Shown: in pieces, positions 6,038 to 13,321 of the stretch
Layout of the letters: every line of letters begins with the position of its first letter
Position numbering within the stretch: position 1 is the first letter of the stretch
Notes under the pieces: generated by a model
Told to the model about the DNA's origin: nothing
The model's database searches: none
Seen by the model: the letters and a program-made list of their open reading frames with translations, nothing else
Origin: Proteobacteria bacterium UBA4457
Lineage (GTDB): Bacteria > Pseudomonadota > Gammaproteobacteria > Ga0077536
Assembly (NCBI GenBank): GCA_002390205.1
Contig: DGOV01000128.1
Span: 1-13,321 of the forward strand
Reading direction: 5' to 3'
Length of the DNA stretch: 13,321 bases
Made by a program: the position numbers and the translations under genes

Positions 6038-7669
6038 ATGAAAAGAGAATCTATGGAGTTCGATGTGGTGATTGTAGGAGGTGGCCCTTCTGGACTCGCC
6101 GCGGCGATTCGCCTAAAGCAACTTGCGGTCGCCAGTAACTCTGAAGTCTCCGTGTGCGTTCTCGAGAAAGCCTCCGAAATAGGAGGGCATATTTTGTCTG
6201 GTGCCGTTATTGAGCCAAGAGCAATCGAGGAGCTCTTCCCGGATTGGAAAGATAGGGGGGCGCCATTAAAAACTCCTGCGGCAGATGACCGTTTTCTACT
6301 TTTGTCGGAAAAACGCTCGTTTCGGCTGCCGACTCCGCCGCAAATGCACAATAAAGGTAATTACATTGCTAGCCTTGGAAATGTTTGTCGATGGCTTGCG
6401 GAGCAAGCTGAAGAACTCGAGGTTGAGGTTTATCCAGGCTTTGCCGCAGCCGAAGTTTTGTACGATGAGACTGGAGCGGTGAAAGGGGTCGCAACTGGAG
6501 ATATGGGACTCATAGCCGATGGGACACAAGGGCCTAGCTTTGAAAGAGGAATTGAGCTACATGCTCACCAAACAATTTTTGCAGAAGGCTGTAGGGGATC
6601 TTTAACTAAAGAAGTCTCTGAACGCTTCGAACTGCGCGTGGATGCTGAGCCACAAGTTTACGGCATCGGGATAAAAGAGCTCTGGGAAATTGACAGTGCT
6701 AATTTTGTGTCAGGGCAAATAACTCATACCGCCGGTTGGCCTATGAAGTCAGATACCTATGGCGGTTCTTGGATGTATCATTTTGAAGATAATTTAGTAT
6801 CGATTGGTTTTGTGGTTGGTTTAAATTACTCGAATCCTTTTTTAAGCCCTTTTGAAGAAATGCAGAGATTTAAAACCCACCCAGTGATTAGAGACGTGTT
6901 GAAAGGTGGGCGCAGAATTTCTTATGGGGCTAGAGCAATAAGTGCTGGTGGGTTTCAGTCTATTCCCAAGTTAACATTTCCTGGTGGAATGTTGGTTGGG
7001 GATACTGCGGGCTTTCTTAATTTGCCGAAAATCAAGGGTTCGCATACGGCAATGAAATCGGGAATAACCGCGGCTGAATCAGTCTATTCGACTCTAGAAG
7101 ACTGCCGTAATAAAAAAATAGAAGTTACCGATTATGGAAACAATCTCAAAAAAACTTGGTTGTGGGAGGAATTGTATCGTGTCAGAAATATAAAACCCGC
7201 ATTCCATTGGGGGTTGTTTCCAGCAATGCTTTACTCAGCGGTTGATACTTACCTATTCAGAGGGAAGGCTCCTTGGACTTTTAAGCATCACTCGGACCAT
7301 ACTAGTTTGAAACTGGCGGCAGACTGCAAACCAATCGAGTACCAAAAACCTGACGGAGTTTTGACATTTGATAAGCTCTCGTCGGTTTTCCTTTCAAATA
7401 CTAATCACCAAGAAGGACAGCCAGTCCATTTGACGTTAAAGGATTCCACTGTGCCTGCTCGGGTTAATCACAAACTCTACGCAGGACTCGAAGAGAGATA
7501 TTGTCCGGCCGGTGTTTATGAGTATGTGCAAGACGACGATGGTACTCGACTGCAAATCAACGCACAAAATTGCGTGCACTGTAAGACTTGCGATATTAAA
7601 GACCCTACCCAGAATATTCACTGGGTCACTCCTGAAGGAGGAGGTGGGCCGAATTACCCCAATATGTAG
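6038..7669 (+). CDS. Electron transfer flavoprotein:ubiquinone oxidoreductase (ETF-QO)
   Basis: ETF-QO is a membrane-associated FAD and 4Fe-4S enzyme that oxidises reduced ETF and reduces ubiquinone. The N-terminal dinucleotide-binding motif VVIVGGGPSGLAAA is followed by the family segments SGAVIEPRAIEELFP and GGFQSIPKLTFPGGMLVGDTAGFLNLPKIKGSHTAMKSG. The C-terminal ferredoxin-like domain has four cysteines (489, 512, 515, 518 counted from this start: CPAGVY...NCVHCKTC) that bind the cluster. The 543-residue length is right for the bacterial enzyme. Three in-frame starts exist: TTG 6032, ATG 6038 and ATG 6053. ATG 6038 is preferred because AAAGG (6026-6030) lies seven bases before it, but 6053 (MEFDVVIVGGG) is possible. 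The 42-bp gap after etfA is AT-rich with no terminator, so the gene is probably in the etf operon. Confidence 0.94.
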   Translation: MKRESMEFDVVIVGGGPSGLAAAIRLKQLAVASNSEVSVCVLEKASEIGGHILSGAVIEPRAIEELFPDWKDRGAPLKTPAADDRFLLLSEKRSFRLPTPPQMHNKGNYIASLGNVCRWLAEQAEELEVEVYPGFAAAEVLYDETGAVKGVATGDMGLIADGTQGPSFERGIELHAHQTIFAEGCRGSLTKEVSERFELRVDAEPQVYGIGIKELWEIDSANFVSGQITHTAGWPMKSDTYGGSWMYHFEDNLVSIGFVVGLNYSNPFLSPFEEMQRFKTHPVIRDVLKGGRRISYGARAISAGGFQSIPKLTFPGGMLVGDTAGFLNLPKIKGSHTAMKSGITAAESVYSTLEDCRNKKIEVTDYGNNLKKTWLWEELYRVRNIKPAFHWGLFPAMLYSAVDTYLFRGKAPWTFKHHSDHTSLKLAADCKPIEYQKPDGVLTFDKLSSVFLSNTNHQEGQPVHLTLKDSTVPARVNHKLYAGLEERYCPAGVYEYVQDDDGTRLQINAQNCVHCKTCDIKDPTQNIHWVTPEGGGGPNYPNM

Positions 7670-7677
7670 GATGTATA

Positions 7678-8001
7678 ATGACTAAAGTAACATTTCGACA
7701 GCCTGACGGCGTGGAATCGACTATAGAAGTTCCCGATGGTTGGAGCCTGATGGAAGCTGCGATGCAGAATGATATCAATGGACTTCTAGCGGAGTGTGGA
7801 GGTGGGTGTGCTTGCGCCACATGTCACGTTTATGTGGAAGAGTTGGAGCTATCCGGTCTGGATGAGATCAGCGACATGGAAGCGGACATGCTGGAATGTG
7901 TGTCTTCAGAGCGCAGACCAGAGTCACGATTGAGCTGTCAACTTCGGATGTCTGAGGGATCTAAAGATCTGGTTGTTTTGATTCCTGAGAGCCAAATTTA
8001 G
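7678..8001 (+). CDS. 2Fe-2S ferredoxin, adrenodoxin/putidaredoxin type
   Basis: This small soluble electron carrier shuttles single electrons from a flavin reductase to an oxygenase or assembly enzyme. The 107-residue product has the cluster ligands Cys40, Cys46, Cys49 and Cys87, spaced C-x5-C-x2-C-x37-C, within ECGGGCACATCHVYV and RLSCQLR. That pattern is the vertebrate-type class used with bacterial P450s rather than the plant type. The acidic stretch between residues 54 and 73 is where partners dock in relatives. AGGA (7668-7671) is the ribosome binding site and overlaps the stop of the ETF-QO gene; the gap is 8 bp. The following reductase gene strongly suggests a working pair. An Isc-type ferredoxin is less likely because no isc/hsc genes are nearby. 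The terminal oxidase partner is not in the window. Confidence 0.92.
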   Translation: MTKVTFRQPDGVESTIEVPDGWSLMEAAMQNDINGLLAECGGGCACATCHVYVEELELSGLDEISDMEADMLECVSSERRPESRLSCQLRMSEGSKDLVVLIPESQI

Positions 8002-8010
8002 TAACCTTTC

Positions 8011-9255
8011 ATGTCAAAAGAAATTTTTATTGTGGTTGGCGCCGGTCAGGCAGGATTGCAGATCTGTACAGCTCTTCGCGCAAATGGGTTTGAAGGTCGC
8101 CTGATCCTAATCGGCGACGAGAGTAGCCTGCCTTATCAGAGGCCCCCGCTAAGTAAAGAATTTCTGTTAGGTGATCTGGACCCAGAGAGGTTGCTGTACC
8201 GTAAAGCAGAGTATTTTGAAAAGCTAGATGTGGAGCTTATTTTGGATGATACTGTCGAGAAGCTAGATGCGTCGCGGTGCACTGTATCGCTTAGATCCGG
8301 CCGTACCTTAAAGTATTCGAAACTTGCCTTAGCGACTGGTGCCCGAGTAAGAGCATTAGAGTGTGTAGGGTCAGATTCGCCGGACGTTTGCTATATCAGG
8401 ACGCTTGCTGATAGCTTAAATTTAAGAGAACGGCTTCAGAGAGCTAAGAGCATGGTGGTCGTGGGAGGAGGTTTCATAGGGCTTGAAGCTGGTGCAATGG
8501 CTTGTAAAATGGGTAAAAAAGTAAGTGTTGTGGAAGGCTCAGAGCGTTTAATGAAACGCGCGATTTCCCCCGATCTTTCAGAGTATTATCTTTCTCTTCA
8601 CAGAGAAAAAGGGGTTGATGTGAGGGTTGGATGCGAGGTATCCCATTTGGAACAGCATCAGCATGGTTTGACTGTGGTGCCCAAAATTGGTCAGTCCATT
8701 ACCGCCGATATTGTATTAGTTGGCATCGGTGTGGTGCCAAATTCAGAGATAGCCGAGAGCGCTGGATTGGAATGTGCTAACGGTATTCTAGTGAACGAAA
8801 AATGCTTGACCAGCGATGCGAACATCGTAGCAGCTGGAGATTGCACTATGCACCAAAATCAGTTTCTGCAAAAAACTCTCAGGCTTGAATCTATTCAAAA
8901 TGCCGTTGATCAGGCTAAGGTTGCCGCATCTAGCATGTTAGGGGGTAATCAGACGTACGATCAAGTGCCGTGGTTTTGGTCTGATCAATACGATGTGACA
9001 TTACAGATAGCGGGCGTTACTAGCGATTATGATAATCATGTCCGTTTATGTGGGAAAAACGAGAATAGCTTTTCATTCCTTTATTTTAAAGGGGATGAAC
9101 TGTTAGGGGTAGACTCAATTAACCATCCAGTTATGCATATGGCAGCTCGCAAAATATTACAAAGAAAAATGGGGGATGAAACCGGTATACTTAAAAGCAT
9201 GACAGTTGATGAAATTGCTGCTTTTGCTAAGGCCAGGCCAACAGTCTCTTCTTAG
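8011..9255 (+). CDS. FAD-dependent ferredoxin reductase (putidaredoxin reductase-like)
   Basis: The enzyme probably moves electrons from NADH to the adjacent 2Fe-2S ferredoxin. The 414-residue length fits the rubredoxin/putidaredoxin reductase family. The FAD-binding motif VVGAGQAG (Gly10, Gly12, Gly15) is followed by PYQRPPLSKEFL (41-52), typical of this family. The second nucleotide-binding motif VVVGGGFIGLEAG (149-161) ends its beta-alpha-beta unit at Glu175, an acidic residue that favours NADH over NADPH. AAGDC (274-278) is the second FAD contact. A C-terminal reductase domain follows (WFWSDQYDVTLQIAG and onward). It starts 9 bp after the ferredoxin stop without an obvious Shine-Dalgarno sequence, so it may be translationally coupled. 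It converges on the monooxygenase gene with only 17 bp between stops and no evident terminator. Confidence 0.92.
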   Translation: MSKEIFIVVGAGQAGLQICTALRANGFEGRLILIGDESSLPYQRPPLSKEFLLGDLDPERLLYRKAEYFEKLDVELILDDTVEKLDASRCTVSLRSGRTLKYSKLALATGARVRALECVGSDSPDVCYIRTLADSLNLRERLQRAKSMVVVGGGFIGLEAGAMACKMGKKVSVVEGSERLMKRAISPDLSEYYLSLHREKGVDVRVGCEVSHLEQHQHGLTVVPKIGQSITADIVLVGIGVVPNSEIAESAGLECANGILVNEKCLTSDANIVAAGDCTMHQNQFLQKTLRLESIQNAVDQAKVAASSMLGGNQTYDQVPWFWSDQYDVTLQIAGVTSDYDNHVRLCGKNENSFSFLYFKGDELLGVDSINHPVMHMAARKILQRKMGDETGILKSMTVDEIAAFAKARPTVSS

Positions 9256-9272
9256 TAAGTTATGACAAGGGT

Positions 9273-10301
9273 CTAGGATTTTTGTGGTTTGAAGTGTGGT
9301 ATTACTTCCTCAGCAAATAAGGACAGATGCTCTGTCATCTTAGTGACAGAATATCCCGGTGGGACAGTCCAAGTATAATATCTTTGTATTCCAGTGCTTT
9401 CTGCGTAATCATCAATTAAATCACAGGCATGCTGAGGAGAAACACAGTTTAGTATCCCCAACTCCTTGAGATCGTCCGGTGTTTTTACCACTGGAAATAG
9501 AGCTTGGCCGGCTTCACCAAGCCATTTGTTGTAGGTTTCAATCTGATATAGCACGTGTGGGGCGATCTCCGAAAAAGTTTTGTCCGGAGTTTTGCTGGCT
9601 ACTAGCCAAAAGTGGCCCCCCGCGAGTTGTGGCTTCCCGGTCCGATCAAGTCGATGCCATTCATCTCGGAAAATTTTGGCCTGCTCAGTCATTTCTCCGG
9701 TACCTATATACCCATCTCCGAGACGAGCGGCCCTTTTAGCCGCAGCAGGTGCGAAACCACCGACCCACAAAGGTGGGGAGGGCTTTTGTACCGGTTTAGG
9801 CTCGAGAAAAGCATTTTTTAAAGTATAATGTTTGCCTTCAAAATTGACGAGCTTTTCTGTCCAAAGTTGTTTTATGACTTGTAGCCCTTCGTTTATCAAG
9901 GAGGCTCTGTCCGAAAGGCTGACACCTAACGCTTCAAATTCTTGTGGTCTGTATCCAATACCAACACCTAGTTCAAATCTGCCGTTTGACAGGATATCAA
10001 TAGTAGCTGTGTCCTCAGCTATCCGCACTGCGTTATGAAGCGGTAGCAAGAGTACTCCTGTTCCGATACGTATTTTTTTGGTTAATACAGCAATAGCTGA
10101 TGCCAAAGGGAGAATGGACGGGGAGTGACCATCTTCGCAAAGATGGTGCTCGGTAAGCCACACGTCATCGTACCCCAAATGTTCACACTGTATTATTTGG
10201 TTTAAATGGTCTTGGTATAGATCATGATAATCTGTTCGCCACTGTTCGGGGTTTCGAAATGAGTACCAAAGTCCAAAGTCTAGATTTTTCTCATTACTCA
10301 T
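9273..10301 (-). CDS. Luciferase-like (LLM class) flavin-dependent monooxygenase
   Basis: The 342-residue protein is of the bacterial luciferase superfamily, TIM-barrel enzymes that use reduced FMN or F420 to oxidise a substrate. Visible family marks are VWLTEHHL (residues 48-55) with the conserved histidine pair, IRIGTGVLLLPLHNAVRIAEDTATIDILSNGRFELGVGIGY (77-117) and PPLWVGGFAPAAAKRAARLGDGYIG. The substrate cannot be read from sequence, and neither can the choice between FMN and F420. FMN is more likely in a gammaproteobacterium, since few make F420. It has a possible ribosome binding site (AGGGA) just upstream of the ATG. The upstream DAHP synthase gene stops 26 bp earlier on the same strand, so it is probably the last gene of a feoB-DAHP synthase-monooxygenase unit. 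Confidence 0.88.
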   Translation of the reverse strand: MSNEKNLDFGLWYSFRNPEQWRTDYHDLYQDHLNQIIQCEHLGYDDVWLTEHHLCEDGHSPSILPLASAIAVLTKKIRIGTGVLLLPLHNAVRIAEDTATIDILSNGRFELGVGIGYRPQEFEALGVSLSDRASLINEGLQVIKQLWTEKLVNFEGKHYTLKNAFLEPKPVQKPSPPLWVGGFAPAAAKRAARLGDGYIGTGEMTEQAKIFRDEWHRLDRTGKPQLAGGHFWLVASKTPDKTFSEIAPHVLYQIETYNKWLGEAGQALFPVVKTPDDLKELGILNCVSPQHACDLIDDYAESTGIQRYYTWTVPPGYSVTKMTEHLSLFAEEVIPHFKPQKS

Positions 10302-10327
10302 GAAAATTTTCCCTGGTTATATCTTTC

Positions 10328-11392
10328 TTATCTAGATTCTTTACGCTTGGTTACTATTGCATTGGCCAATTTTTCCAATAGAGGCTCAGTTTGGCCCCAA
10401 GATAGGCAAGCATCTGTGATGCTTTGTCCGTACTTAAGGCTATCAAGGTTAGAATGGCTCTGCTTTCCTTCTTCTAGATGACTTTCTATCATTACTCCGA
10501 AAATCCCGTGGGAGCCATCCGCTACCTGAGCAGAGATATCCTCAATGACATTTGGTTGAGCTAGGTGGTTTTTTCTGCTATTTCCATGACTAGCATCTAT
10601 CATTATTCGGCTAGACAAGTCGGCGCTCTGGAGAAGATGGGCGGTCTGAGCAACAGATTTTTTGTCGTAGTTAGGACCTGAATTGGAACCTCTTAAAATA
10701 ACGTGACAGTGTTTATTCCCTTTAGTTTCTACTATTGCTGCCAGCCCATGCTTGGTAATAGATAAGAAGTGGTGACAGTGTTTCGCGGCCCCGATAGCAT
10801 CAATAGCTACTTGAATATTACCATCTGTCCCATTTTTAAAGCCGATGGGCATAGATGAGCCTGATGCTAACTCGCGATGTATTTGAGATTCGGTTGTACG
10901 CGCCCCAATTGCTCCCCAGGATATTAAATCGGCTATAAACTGCGGCGTTACAACATCTAAAAATTCGCTACCAGCTGGGATTCCTTGATCGGCAAGATCA
11001 AGCAAGAGGCGTCTCGCTATACGCAGACCTTTGTTCACATCAAAAGTGTTATCTAATCCAGGATCGTTAATCAGGCCTTTCCAGCCTATTGTTGTCCGAG
11101 GTTTCTCAAAGTAGACCCGCATTACAACCAGAAGCTCTTCGCTATAAGAACTGGCTAAAGCCTTTAGACGCGATCCGTACTCTAGAGCCGCTGCTGTGTC
11201 ATGTATAGAACAGGGCCCTACGACCACCATGAGACGATCGTCTGAGCCCTCTATTATGGCTTTGGCTTGAGTCCTAGCTCTTGCGACAGTATGAGAGGCA
11301 GCTTCTGAAGTAGGCAGCTCCTCCATTAGCACGGCGGCAGAGATTAAAGGGCTATAACCGGCGATACTTTGGTCGTCGGTGCTTTCTAACAT
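10328..11392 (-). CDS. 3-deoxy-7-phosphoheptulonate (DAHP) synthase, class I
   Basis: The enzyme condenses phosphoenolpyruvate and erythrose 4-phosphate, the first step of the shikimate pathway. The 354 residues align closely with E. coli AroG/AroF. The metal ligands are Cys61 (GPCSIHD), His269 (DASHGNS), Glu303 (IESHLEEG) and Asp327 (TDACLSW), almost the same numbers as in AroG (61, 268, 302, 326). WGAIGARTTESQIHRELASG and GFKNGTDG are the substrate-binding stretches. Ser180, important for phenylalanine inhibition in AroG, is present, and the N-terminal extension involved in feedback control is complete. The isozyme type (Phe-, Tyr- or Trp-sensitive) cannot be settled. GGAG (- strand, 11401-11404) lies eight bases before the ATG. 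The gene follows feoB after 88 bp containing a small hairpin. The link with iron uptake may be incidental, although this enzyme class needs a divalent metal. Confidence 0.94.
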   Translation of the reverse strand: MLESTDDQSIAGYSPLISAAVLMEELPTSEAASHTVARARTQAKAIIEGSDDRLMVVVGPCSIHDTAAALEYGSRLKALASSYSEELLVVMRVYFEKPRTTIGWKGLINDPGLDNTFDVNKGLRIARRLLLDLADQGIPAGSEFLDVVTPQFIADLISWGAIGARTTESQIHRELASGSSMPIGFKNGTDGNIQVAIDAIGAAKHCHHFLSITKHGLAAIVETKGNKHCHVILRGSNSGPNYDKKSVAQTAHLLQSADLSSRIMIDASHGNSRKNHLAQPNVIEDISAQVADGSHGIFGVMIESHLEEGKQSHSNLDSLKYGQSITDACLSWGQTEPLLEKLANAIVTKRKESR

Positions 11393-11443
11393 GTTTCATT
11401 CTCCGATATTTGGTTGGCTCGAGACGGATAGTATGGCAACACA

Positions 11444-11463
11444 GGTCTGATTTCTATCAAACC
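11444..11463 (-). other. Small hairpin between feoB and the DAHP synthase gene
   Basis: Read on the - strand, GGTTTGAT-AGAA-ATCAGACC forms an 8-bp stem with one G:U pair and a four-base loop. On the + strand the same position is a C:A mismatch, so the fold favours - strand RNA. It lies in the 88-bp gap upstream of the DAHP synthase gene. No run of T follows it, so it is not a standard intrinsic terminator; it could be an RNA processing or leader element. Confidence 0.3.
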
Positions 11464-11480
11464 TTTAGATATATTATATA

Positions 11481-13321
11481 TTAAGTTGCCACGGCCATAG
11501 CCGTTCCAACTTGATAGACTAGAAATGCCCCTCCATAGCCCAGAGAAGTCATATATAGCCACGAAATTATCGGCCATCTCCAAGTCTCAGTTTCTTTCCT
11601 TATCACTGCGACGGTAGCCATGCATTGGAGGCATAAAGCGTAAAAGACTAATAAGCCCAACACCATAGGTATGGTATAGATTTTAGTCCCATTTTCGTGC
11701 ACCGCATTTTTAATTTTCTCTGAAAGCGGTGTGGCTTTTCCATCCGATGATAAGTCGACGGCATAAATTGTTGCCAAAGCGGCTATGACGACCTCGCGGG
11801 CGGGGAACGAAGCTATCACTGCAGCCGTAACTTTCCAATCCCAGCCTAGAGGAGCAAAGAGGGGATGAACAGCTTTGCTCATCTGCCCAAGATAGCTTTG
11901 CGAGATAGATGGTGGCATCTCCGTTTTTGTCCCATTGCCCATAGGAAAAGAAGCGAGTACCCAGACCAATACTGCGACAGAGAAAATTATAGTCCCAGCT
12001 CTTTTTAGGAAGACTACTGCACGCCCGTAAAGTTTAATAGCCACATTGGAGAGTTTAGGAAGCCGGTAGGGAGGCATTTCTAGGAGAAATGTTGATTTTT
12101 TCCTTTTCCAAAAGAGGAGACTAACAATTAATGCGGTTATACCACCTCCTACTATCCCTAATAGATAGAGGAATAGTAGTGTCAGACCTTGGAGGTAAAT
12201 AAAACCTCCAAAAATATGGGTGTTAGGGATGAATGTTCCTATCAACAAGGAATAAACTGGCAGTCGTGCCGAGCAAGTCATAAATGGAGCAGCTAATATT
12301 GTTGCAAGCCGGTCGTGACGGTCTGCCATAATTCTTGTACCCATTATTCCCGGAACAGCACACGCAAAGCTGGATAGCATAGGGATAAAGGCTTGGCCTG
12401 ATAATCCTATTCCTCTCATTACCCGATCCATTAGGAAAGCAGCTCGCGAAATATAGCCGGTGTCTTCCAATATAATTATAAATATAAATAAAATGAGTAT
12501 TTGAGGTAGGAAAACGATGACGCTACCGACGCCGGAAATCAAGCCATTACTCACGAAGCTTGAAATCAGCCCATCGCCAAGGTAGTCACTGCTAACTTGG
12601 GAAAGGGCTGCGACTCCCAGATTTATGAGCTCTATCAACGGAGAGGCCCACGCAAAAACCGCCTGGAATATAGCACCCATGGTTAGAACAAAAATAAGAG
12701 AACCGATCAAAGGATGATTTAAAACCCGATCTAAAATCTCTACAGCTTTATTTTTGTTTGGATCCTGCACTGATTGTACTTTTTTAAGAGCTGCATTTAT
12801 CCAGCTGTATCTGTCTCTTGCCTCTATCGCGCTGATACTTCGTCCCTTTCCGAGTCTACTGCGCAATTTATCGCGCAACTGGGAGTAGGGTTCGCCAAGT
12901 CTGCTAGAGAGACGCTTGTCGGCAAGTCCATTTTTGTCTATAAATGCACGTCGCATCTCTATGGAGCTAACTTGGTGATTTGCGAATAGACTCAGTAATT
13001 GCTCGATTGCCTTATCAATGTCAGGGCAAATCGCTAAATCTCTGTTCGGTGTTGGCATACGTAGGGTGTTCACGAGAGCCGCTTCTAGATTTGTAATTCC
13101 ATCACCTGTGGAAGCGCTAACAGGAATCAAGGGAATGCCCAGGATTTCTTCTAAGATGGGATAATTAATTTCGATGCCGAGCGAAGGTAAGCTGTCGGTC
13201 ATGTTTAGAGCAATTACAGCGGGTATTCCTGCCTCTAAAACTTGAGTACATAAAAACAAGTTGCGGCGAAGGTTAGTGGAATCTATCACTATAATTACGG
13301 CGTCAGGTAAAGGGGTCTCTG
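11481..13321 (-). CDS. feoB: Ferrous iron transporter FeoB, N-terminus outside the window
   Basis: FeoB is an inner-membrane ferrous iron transporter with an N-terminal GTPase domain. The frame is open to the right edge, so the P-loop (G1), G2 and G3 motifs lie beyond it. What remains starts in the GTPase core (ETPLPDAVIIVIDSTNLRRNL), then has the G4 motif NMTD and the G5 region SAS. A helical spacer, rich in charged residues, ends near RDRYSWI. The membrane part follows, with two 'gate' segments carrying conserved cysteines, SFACAVPGIMGTR and APFMTCSARLPVY, and PAREVVIAAL near the end. The C-terminus YALCLQCMATVAVIRKET...YQVGTAMAVAT is of the short-tail FeoB type. The GTG at 13289 is not the start because the conserved DAVIIVIDSTN stretch runs through it. 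FeoA, if present, would be further right; no FeoC gene follows. DAHP synthase lies downstream on the same strand. Confidence 0.94.
   Translation of the reverse strand, partial: ETPLPDAVIIVIDSTNLRRNLFLCTQVLEAGIPAVIALNMTDSLPSLGIEINYPILEEILGIPLIPVSASTGDGITNLEAALVNTLRMPTPNRDLAICPDIDKAIEQLLSLFANHQVSSIEMRRAFIDKNGLADKRLSSRLGEPYSQLRDKLRSRLGKGRSISAIEARDRYSWINAALKKVQSVQDPNKNKAVEILDRVLNHPLIGSLIFVLTMGAIFQAVFAWASPLIELINLGVAALSQVSSDYLGDGLISSFVSNGLISGVGSVIVFLPQILILFIFIIILEDTGYISRAAFLMDRVMRGIGLSGQAFIPMLSSFACAVPGIMGTRIMADRHDRLATILAAPFMTCSARLPVYSLLIGTFIPNTHIFGGFIYLQGLTLLFLYLLGIVGGGITALIVSLLFWKRKKSTFLLEMPPYRLPKLSNVAIKLYGRAVVFLKRAGTIIFSVAVLVWVLASFPMGNGTKTEMPPSISQSYLGQMSKAVHPLFAPLGWDWKVTAAVIASFPAREVVIAALATIYAVDLSSDGKATPLSEKIKNAVHENGTKIYTIPMVLGLLVFYALCLQCMATVAVIRKETETWRWPIISWLYMTSLGYGGAFLVYQVGTAMAVAT

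Noticed and set aside
9256..9272. Bidirectional terminator between the convergent reductase and monooxygenase genes
   Set aside because: The 17-bp gap holds no stem and no T tract on either strand.
9479..10038. Several overlapping + strand open frames inside the monooxygenase gene
   Set aside because: They overlap each other in different frames and lie wholly within a conserved gene on the other strand.
12774..12989. 71-codon + strand open frame inside feoB
   Set aside because: It is antisense to the helical spacer of feoB and has no start signals or recognisable product.
13287..13289. GTG as the start of feoB
   Set aside because: The conserved GTPase stretch DAVIIVIDSTN runs through this codon and the frame stays open to the window edge, so the true start is further right.

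Overview
The window reads as two blocks of different bacterial origin that meet at about 2628-2645. The left block (1-2627, all + strand) looks like Bacteroidota. It holds the 3' part of an unrecognised protein gene, a long-chain polyprenyl diphosphate synthase of the Bacteroidota type, and a tiny cysteine-rich lipoprotein with a typical Bacteroidota signal peptide. The two complete genes lack a Shine-Dalgarno sequence, and each is preceded by a TAnnTTTG box, the -7 element of Bacteroidota promoters. The block is AT-rich.

The right block (2646-13321) looks proteobacterial, most like a marine gammaproteobacterium. The evidence is protein family resemblance, mostly purine-rich ribosome binding sites and higher G+C. 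It has two parts. The first is a divergent electron-transfer locus. Glutaryl-CoA dehydrogenase (gcdH) lies on the - strand and etfB-etfA-ETF:quinone oxidoreductase on the + strand, with about 440 bp of control region between them. The + strand operon continues into a 2Fe-2S ferredoxin and a putidaredoxin-reductase-like flavoprotein. The second is a - strand operon entering from the right edge: feoB (5' end cut off by the window), a class I DAHP synthase, and a luciferase-like flavin monooxygenase.

The genes suggest this flow of work. Glutaryl-CoA from lysine, tryptophan or aromatic breakdown is oxidised by GcdH. Electrons pass to EtfAB and then through ETF-QO to the quinone pool. The ferredoxin and its reductase would carry NAD(P)H electrons to an oxygenase, probably a P450, that is not in the window. 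FeoB imports ferrous iron, DAHP synthase starts aromatic amino acid synthesis, and the monooxygenase substrate cannot be told.

I see no CRISPR array, tRNA, rRNA, insertion sequence or phage gene, and no clearly new multi-gene system. The points most worth following up are the abrupt change of lineage near 2640 (probably an assembly chimera, less likely a transfer) and a nested inverted repeat in the gcdH-etfB control region.
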